A DNA stretch of 64,000 nucleotides, taken from assembly GCA_933228895.1 (NCBI GenBank), contig OW121853.1, forward strand, positions 126,500,133 to 126,564,132, given 5' to 3'. The notes beneath the pieces are model-generated. The model did not search any database. It was given only the letters and a program-made list of their open reading frames with translations, and was not told the DNA's origin. Below are positions 48,201-57,200 of the stretch, in pieces. The DNA comes from Platycnemis pennipes. Lineage: Eukaryota; Arthropoda; Insecta; Odonata; Platycnemididae. How positions within the stretch are numbered: position 1 is the stretch's first letter; each line of letters starts with the position of its first letter. Made by a program: the position numbers and the translations under genes.

Positions 48201-51200
48201 TAAAAAGAGTTCAGGATAAAATCCAAATATTTTGATTTGAGTATTTATTTGAAATCCAAGGCGTTTACATCCCATAGCTTACTGGACATTTATTTCATTA
48301 TTTTGTTTTGTTGCTCCTTCAATGTGCATAGTGGCAGCCATGAGTTCCAGGACTGAATTAACTTCCATCCTACCAACCCGCCCCATCCACCTGGCTGTGA
48401 TTGAAATGCACTAGAAGTCCACTCTAATGAGCGCTAACAAAAGTCATAAATTTGCTTGTTATAAGGTGCTCTCGTTATAAACAACGTGAACTGTAATTCA
48501 TTCCAATCATCATGTATCATAGGAAATGGGGCAGAGATAAACAACTGGGTATCTGAAACAACCCATCCATAAATTGTTGAGAATGGTATCGGAGCTAATT
48601 TTATTCCTCTTTAATGGTGATAACTTGCTGTGCATTAATACATATAAGGTTGTGTAATTTTGCCTTTTGGCAAGTGGGCAATGCAGTGGACAAACTAACC
48701 TTATGCCTGCTTGAGTGCTTACTTAGAGTGTAGCCTCATGAGGTGCAGGATGATCATGTGAAGTGCGAGAATGTTGCCATGGCTAGTGACATTTTCATCT
48801 TTTCTAGTTCAATGTCGAAAACGTATGGTCTTCTGAGGGTGTCCACACAAGTGACCATTTGTACTTTGCTGTCATTGTTGTCCTGGTCACATTACTCGAG
48901 GAACTCATTGCCTCATGAGAGACAAATTTATTTGTGCGTACATATATGACTAAATACAGTCAAGCCCACTTAAATGGAACCCGATTTTAATGAAGTTCCG
49001 GTTATAATGAAGTGAAGGCTATTCCCCGTCAAAAATTGCAAATTTTATCATGTTAAAAAATCTCACTTTTAACAAACATTTATTCATCAGTGGTCCGTTT
49101 TTAACGAAGTTTTTTTTGCACAATGGGTAACTCACAATGGGCAACAATGTCTTTTTGTAGTACCTACAGTTGTTGTTAACTTATTTTCAGTATTATCTAC
49201 AAGCTTACTCAAACGAAGGTGTACCCCTGATAACCTTGGTCCATAAATACACCTGCTTGCCCCTTACTCTGGCTCCCATGAACACTCACCATGAAAGCCT
49301 TCGCTGCTCTGTGATTATGGTGAGTCAGGGTGGCCCAATACAGGCATAAGGGTTGACCAAGAGGTAGGGGTCAAGGTTACTAGGTTGGAAAGGACAATGC
49401 CCATGGCTAGCGATTGACAAAAAGGTCTTGCGAAGAAAGAAGACTGGAAGGAAAGGCGAAAGGAGGGAAGAGAAGGGTAATTCTGGTGATTCATAGCCAT
49501 ATGACGGTTATTACGAAGTAAATATTAGGCCCCTTCAACTTTGTTACAAAGTGGGCTTGACTGTATCTCTATTTGCTCTGGTTCACAACAAGTTACTGTT
49601 ACCATTCCCTTGTTATTTTCAATTCTCGGAGAGACTATATTCACGAAGGGGCCAAGAGATGTTATACTAGTGGTTGTTTCGGGGCACTGGGTACTTGGAA
49701 ATGTGACTCAAATGGAATTGATGATCAGGAGTCATAAGTCACTGTCCTCTGAGTGATGGCTCATCATAATCATCATCTTGGGTCAACAATCGTAAGATCG
49801 GTTTTACTCAGTTCTCCACTTGATTCTCCTGTTGGCCAACCTTCATTTAATTCAGTTGGCCACATTCGCTTAATTCTTCTCTTTCACATCCTTCACTACT
49901 TGCTCTGTACATCTCATGTGAGGCCTTAATTTCTCGTTATTCCCATTCAACAATTTTCGTCATCAGGCCATATTTCAAGATATGGCTGATCAAGTTGTCC
50001 CATCTTCTTTTCTACATTTTCTTGGTTTGTAATCGCTTTGTAGTTTTTTAGGAAATTCAAAACTGGCCACATAGCAAATGAGTACCCCCTTTCCTTGTGT
50101 TGATCAATCTCAAATTCTTATCTCTTTCCCAATTTTCTTAGTCAATTTGTTTTTATTCTCGTGGACTTCCGCTTGCGCGACTTTTCACGATCAATTTTAC
50201 TCAACTTTCGTACCGCGGACCGTTCCTTACTTGATTTGCTTTACCTGTGAAATTGGGTACGATTTTACGATCAAAAAATAACACACGTCTATATGGTTCT
50301 GATAGACTGTATTCAAGTGCCTTTAACTAGGGATGGGCAGAAATAACCGGTTATTTACCCTAGGTTAACCTGAAAATAACTGGTTATTTTTCCGATCAGG
50401 TTAACCTGAGTACTTGGTTATTTTTTTGCATAACCGAAAAATAACCTTAATATTTTTCATCAAAAATGTTGGATGTCGGCACTCTGTCGGTAGACACTGG
50501 TACTACTTGCACCCAAGGCAGCTTATTGTACATCAGCCAGGACGAAAAAGCTATTAGTAATTTTATAACCAAGTACTCATAACCTGAGCGCAAGGAGGCT
50601 ACAAGGAGTCTAATATTCGTGCCTGAGCGAAATAACCAAAAGCCCGCATTCTGTTGGAGAGCTCTGGAACTACTTGCTTGGCAACAAACGCATTAGCCTG
50701 GTCGGTTAAAAACCGGTTATAGGTTATATTTTATAACCGAGTACTCATAACCTGAGCGAAATAACCGAAAGCCCGCATTCTGTTGGAGAGCTCTGGAACT
50801 AATTGCTCCTTAGGCAACATACACATTAGCCTGGTCGGTTAAAAACCAGTTATAGGTTATATTTTATAACTGAGTACTCATAACCCGAGCGAAATAACCG
50901 AAATTTGGCATTCTGTTGGAGAGCTCTGGAACTACTTGCTCCTTAGGCAACAAACGCATTAGCCTGGTCGGTTAAAAACCGGTTATAGGTTATATTTTAT
51001 AACCGAGTACTCATAACCTGAGCAAAATAACCGAAATTTGGCATTCTGTTGGAGAGCTCTGGAACTACTTGCTCCTTAGGCAACAAACGCATTAGCCTGG
51101 TCGGTTAAAAACCGGTTATAGGTTATATTTTATAACCGAGTACTCATAACCTGAGCAAAATAACCGAAAGCTCATATCCTGTCGGAGAATCATGGAAGTA

Positions 51201-54200
51201 AAGGTGTTGATATTCACCGCCATGAGTAAACCCAAGGCTCAACATTGAAAGTGAAACCTTTATGCATTGTTTTAATTTGTGATGGCAACAGGTCGTAATT
51301 TTCAACATACGCAATATCGTGAATATCCTTGCGAGTTACCCAGGTATTTCGGCGAGGGTTCTGAACTGAATATCTTACAGTAGAAGTCAACAGCCGCTCA
51401 TTTTCAAATTTAATATCTCGTTAACATACCCGTTATATTATTTTATACTGATTAATTCTAAGGTAAGAAGAGATGTTATCAAATTGCCCGACTTCGTAAA
51501 ATAAACCTTCGGCAAGTGACTTGTCCAAGGTATAAGTGTTGGTTTGGTGGTTCCCTCTCTAATGTTTCCCTCTTATAAGACTATATTTCCTCTTATAAAG
51601 GCCGTTGTACACGGTACAATTTCTTGTACAAGAACTTGTACAATGCGCAAATTGTATCGTGTACGAGGGGTTCGTACAATTTCTTGTACAAGAAATTAGA
51701 TCATGCTCAATATTATTGGATGAAACCGTCCAAGATCCACTCAGTAGCTTCTGCGCATGACATGTGACGGTAGTGATGCGTTCGTTTAGTATTCGTAAGG
51801 TTGGTGTTCTGTTTGCGATCACTTTTATTCCTGTAAACGTGGAAAAACTTCCATTTTTGTTGTACATATCGTGATATTCTTCGTTGCTTCCACATTATGA
51901 TATTCTTTGTTGCTTCCATATTGTGATATTCGTCGGTTGAGTTGGAAGTGTTCTATTTCTCAAAAGATTAGTTGGACACACTGGCAAACATTAAACCTCA
52001 ATGAAAATAAAGATGACGTTATTGAACCAAAAATAATTATATGCAACAAGCGAAACATGATCCCAGCTGGCACAAGACAGGGCATATCCCTAAATAAACA
52101 GATAGCATCCATGGAATAGAAGGATACAGAATCTCACTTAGCCCTGGGCTGTCATCCGCATTGAACGGGTTAAGTATAGGTTATCTCACGGCAAAAGTAC
52201 GCAACACAGATGCCCGGTATGGAGTATCCATGGATCATCTAGATAGATTTCCGCTATTATGGATGGAGCCCAGCTTCTCATGTACTGCAGCGCCATTTTT
52301 TCTCTCCATACGCGAGCGTGTGGGGAATTATGTCAGTCATGTGGCGTCATCTAACGAGCACATTTTAAACTAAATACCGCCACCTAACGGCAATTCAACT
52401 AACTAATATAAGGCGGATTTCGGGTCCACTTGCACTTTATAAATAAGTAACTGATAATATAACCAGTTACAAATGCAGCGCGAAGAAAACCGATCTTACC
52501 GAGTGGTTTTCGCAACCATTTTCAGATGTAGTTAGCAGATGCTGCAATTTATGCAAAATAATTCACCATTTTACAAATAAAATTAACAATAGGTAAAGGA
52601 AAAGGCAGGAACAATTACATCTAAAACATTTCCAAATCAAATGAAGTTTTATTCACGTTCACAGAACAGCAGATATACCGAACCAGTTAGGTCACCAGTA
52701 AGCGTACTCCAAAGATTGGCGTACTCCTTCCCATGGTACTAAATGCTCCTTCCTTTCCAGTCTCCTTTCCGACGCGTTCTGCACATGTGCTTACAATACA
52801 AAGATGGCGTTCACGACGAGGCAGTTCAGTTCAGTGTGTCCATCTACTTAATTTAACTCATTTCTCCTCGTACATCCGTGAAACCCTTTATATTTTAATT
52901 AATATTTTTTCTATGCAAAATTACTTATATCTAACTTCTTGATGAGTATTATTCATTTTACGGATTTTGTGTTGTTTCGTCCCTCACAGAGAAGCTAGGC
53001 TATTCAGCTGATATACGTCGTTCATCCTTTAACTACGTTATGCATAATTTGGTTAAGTTAATAATGGTTGTCTTTGGTCGTTATTTGTCACGTCCACCTT
53101 CAATTAACCCCGCAAATATTATATAATATAGGTTTAGATAGGAAATACGTGCTAATAATTCTTTTGGAGCATTACATTTTCACCTAAAAGGCGTTGTTTT
53201 GTATTCTTACATCTCTCAAGTTGAGATAAGTTGGGTATATGGAGTATGGAAGATATTCTATACCAACTTTGGAGCCACCTTATACCCCGTTTCCACTACT
53301 AGCGTATGTACGCGCGTACCAACCAGCGATGCGTTCCCACGAACTCGTGTAACTCAGTGCTGCCCTCCCTTGGCATCTGACTGAACAAGTTGCTGGTATA
53401 AGTAGTTTGCAAATACATTCAGAACTCCAGCACATTCTTCATGTTTTCTCCGTTTTAAAAATTATGAGAGATTCATTATCACTTGTTCATCAATGTACAA
53501 CCGACAAATATCCATTTTGTCCAACTTTATAGAATATCGTGATTCGTATTTCTTAGTTTCCGTCCCGCCGCCAGCGCCTAACCAGTGAAAAATGGCATGG
53601 TTCGGAACTACGAAATACGATGGTCCTTACGTGCGTTCCCACGGTGTTTTTTGGTCACACGCGTATGGACACGCGTACTTACGCTAGTAGTGGAAACGGG
53701 GTATCCCAGGCAGCAAAAACAACTTGAGACAAGCTTGCCTCAAGCTTTCCATCACAGACTTGAACACTTGCTACAAGCTTGTCCTGGCAAGCAACCAAAC
53801 TTGAGGCAAGCTTGCCTAAAGCTGTCTAGTTCCCTTCTTCAAAACTTATCACAAGCTTTCCATGCCAAGCTTGTAGAAAACTTGCATACACACACTTTGC
53901 ACAAACTTGCCGGGTGAGCTGGTGGACCGCTTGCTACAAGCTTGTCCTGGCAAGCAACCAAACTAGAGGCAAGCTTGCCTCAAGCTGTCTAGTTCCCTTC
54001 TTCAAAACTTAGCACAAGCTTTCCATGCCAAGCTTGTAGAAAACTTGCATACACACACTTTGCACACACCTGCCGGGTAAGCTGGTGGACCGCTTATATA
54101 CACAAACTAGCCTAGTAAGTTCATGGAAAACTTAAAAAAAAACCTGAATACCAGGAAAAATTTATTTCATGCAACTAATGCAAAAGGCTGACTTTGCTAA

Positions 54201-57200
54201 ATGGAGAGGCTAATGCTAGTTAAAGGAAGTGAATGAGCTGCCAGGACATTAATTAAAATTGTCCTATTTAAAAAAAGTTTTTAACTTTCATTTACTATAA
54301 ATAAACCTGTTGAATCACTCTCAAAGTCACAACCACAGACACATCATATGCAACAATGATTAGCTCTGGACCTCTGCACATAAATTGTTGCTAGTTTGAA
54401 AAAATACTTAAGGCTAAACCAGCTAAACTTCTTTCAGTAATTAACAGTTACAAAAACTGTGTCAAAACGAGGTTTCGTTATGTCACTATCAAGTGTAATT
54501 GATTCCTATTATTCACAAACTTCCTGAATCAAACAGTTTGATAAAGTTCATTCTTCTTAAGATTCATACAAGTCATATGAAACACATTGGAGACAGTGCC
54601 TGAGTCTGAGTTCCGGTGCGGCGATAACTGCTGACTCAATCAAGACGAAACTGTCCAAGCAGAGCCAAAGTGCTTTATATTTGCTTTTAATGTGTATTCA
54701 TTTCTGGATTAAATGCACATAGAAAATGCGCATTGAAAGCACATTTTTGTCCACACCTTAAAGGTACATTAAATGTACACTGTGAATGTATATTTTTGTC
54801 TGCGCATTTTAGGTACATTGAATGTGCATTACGTATGTACTCATTTCACTACATTGGGATAGGTGTAATGGATGAGAAAGTGTGAGGTATGCTAACAAAA
54901 TTATAATAAATATAACAAAAATATAATAATAAATACCTTTATTTACCCAGAAGTCCAGTGCGAATGAATTATACAAAATTTTCACAACATCACCTCAACA
55001 CACAATCAATGGCACTTCCTTAGCGTTTTCGAAGACACTGTCTATGCATTACCAAAAATTTGAACGAAAAGAAAGAGTTCACTGATATCACGTGATGTAC
55101 ATTATATTATTACCAAACACGGTTATTCACTCGGCAATATAAAGCAAACCAAACAAAACGGAACCTCACTTGGCATAAATTACACGAAAAAGGTCCAAAT
55201 ACCCCACTACAGTACCATATCTACTAGCAGTAAAGTAACACACGTTGAAACTTCAAGGATCCTTCGTTCAACGACGTATTTTTTAACAACTTCGTAACGT
55301 TACTGGTAACTTCGAAGAACAAGTATTGCACGTTTGAGAAATTCTGTAAACACAATAAAACGCAGATGCTACAAAAAGAAAAACGGATTTCTAAGCAGAC
55401 ATTATTCCATTGCCTTGAATTTCAAAGTACACCTACCACTACGATACAGCCTCAGTACACAAGTACCTAGTGGATGAACCGGAACCAAATTATTCTTCAG
55501 AATACAAGAATGCATGAGACAACTGTATATTATGTAACTAGAGTGTGTAAAAAAACACAGATGATAAATTTCAACTACACTCCAATAGTATTCGACACAT
55601 GTTTACGTGTGTTTCTCGCGTTTCCATGCGCGGGCAAGAAACAAAAGAAAACTGCCGAAGCAAGCGCAGCCAACTTGGCCATATAAGCGGAATTTCTACC
55701 GGATGATATTGTTTAAGCGCAGTAATGGACTGATAATAACGAAATAATGTTTGCCAATGCACCATTAATTCCGTTTATTATAAATATTTAAACGGGTCTC
55801 ATGGTGAACTATTGAAAACATATTATGTTATATGTGTTTTGATTGGTAATCCTGACCTCCATATGCGACCTGCATAGAAAGTGCATTGCAAATGCGCATT
55901 AATAATGCGGTATTTCTGCGGATTAGCGACCAATGCGGTCATACGCGCACTTAATGCAAGCTTTCTAGGGAAAACATGCCTCAAGCGTTTTACAAGCTTA
56001 ATCCGGAAGGCTTTTCCTGGCAAGCCCAGGGCAAGGCTTGCCGTAAGCTTACGTGTTACCTGGGATTATATTAGATAGTATAGCCCTTGTGCCGGCTGGG
56101 ATGTTTGGACGATAAATGATGGGTTTCATGAGCTGATGAAAGAGTGCAAGCAAGCAATCGTAAAATTTCATTTTATAAATGCTAGGATTAATGGTAGCAA
56201 ATAATTGTAACCCAGTAACTATGGCAGTATTTTCGAAATACTATCGTCATCGGATATCTCGTTTCAGCTGTTGGACGGAAAACGATATCTGCGCATGTTA
56301 TTGGCGCACAAATTGCATGAAAATCTTTGATCATGTACGACTGTGAACCAATTTCTTGTACAATATCTTGGTCAAATCTCGCCGTTCAATTTATGGTACA
56401 AGATCTTGTACAAGAAATTGTATCGTGTACAACGGCCTTAAGAATATATTCGTGAGTCGAAGGGGGAGTTTCGGGAAAATGAGCATGAAATGATGATTAG
56501 CATTACCTGTTATTTTTCATATAATAAGTGGTAAAAATTCCGAAGATGTTATTGGGTCTCGAGCAGTTACGGCACTAACGTGATGGGCGAAAAATGCACT
56601 TGTATATCCACTGCAACTGCATCCGATTTATTTTCTTTGGTTCCGCGGTAATCTGCATGTAAATCCCCCCCCCGCTTGCACGATGGCCTTGTTTCGGTTA
56701 TGCTACAGGTTATAAAAACTAAAAATAACCGGTTATTTTCCACAGGTTTTAATACTCAAGTACTCATTCTGTTTAAAATAACCGGTAAACCTAATACCGG
56801 TTTTTTTCTCATAATCGCCCATCCCTACCGTTAACTCAGCCAACAATTGCATCTCCAAGTTACTATACATACACAAGCAAGATTAGATTCAGAGTATTTG
56901 GGCAATATTTTGACAAGATCCAACACTAGCCCGAAAATATTAATGTTGCACACTTTTGGGAAACGAAGGTCCGATTCGTATCCAAAACTAATCCAGTTTA
57001 AAAATATATTTCCTAGATCTCAGAATATCAACGAAGGAAACTATTCCAAACTACGCTTCAAAATTCGCGAAATTCGCTCAGAGCGCGTTACGAAAGGTAC
57101 ACATGGCAACACTGGCAATACAATTTAACAACCTACTTAAAGAAAATTTACTGTTTGCATGTAAATATAAAAGTTGTGGTAAATAAAAGATTTATAATCA

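Larger units (their letters stand above)
52062..56100. mobile_element. CCCAGC-ended DNA element inside the Harbinger copy, AT flank
   Basis: Inverted ends CCCAGCTGGCACAAG and CTTGTGCCGGCTGGG are flanked by AT (52060-52061 and 56101-56102). The uninterrupted homologue at 62774-63573 (minus strand GAAACATGATGTTTGG) shows the empty site directly, confirming the ends and the 2-bp duplication. No transposase was recognised. Confidence 0.88.
51599..56438. mobile_element. PIF/Harbinger-type element, TAA duplication, enlarged by internal insertion
   Basis: Inverted ends AGGCCGTTGTACACGGTACA / GTATCGTGTACAACGGCCT are flanked by TAA (51596-51598 and 56439-56441). The outer parts match, in reverse orientation, the 800-bp copy at 62774-63573. 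The rest is the insert 52062-56100. TTCTTGTACAAGAA words fill both ends. Confidence 0.9.
50328..56827. mobile_element. hAT-like element with AACCGGTTATTT words, outermost of a four-level nest
   Basis: Ends TAGGGATGGGCAGAAATAAC and CGCCCATCCCTA are flanked by 8-bp duplications CCTTTAAC (50320-50327) and CCGTTAAC (56828-56835), one mismatch. Both ends are packed with AACCGGTTATTT/AGGTTAACCT words. It contains a tandem array (50570-51175) and the Harbinger-like element 51599-56438. Confidence 0.85.

Noticed and set aside
51559..51867. 102-codon frame with a near-identical counterpart at 63305-63604
   Set aside because: Both are translations of the same Harbinger-type MITE in opposite orientation; conservation reflects the repeat, not a gene.
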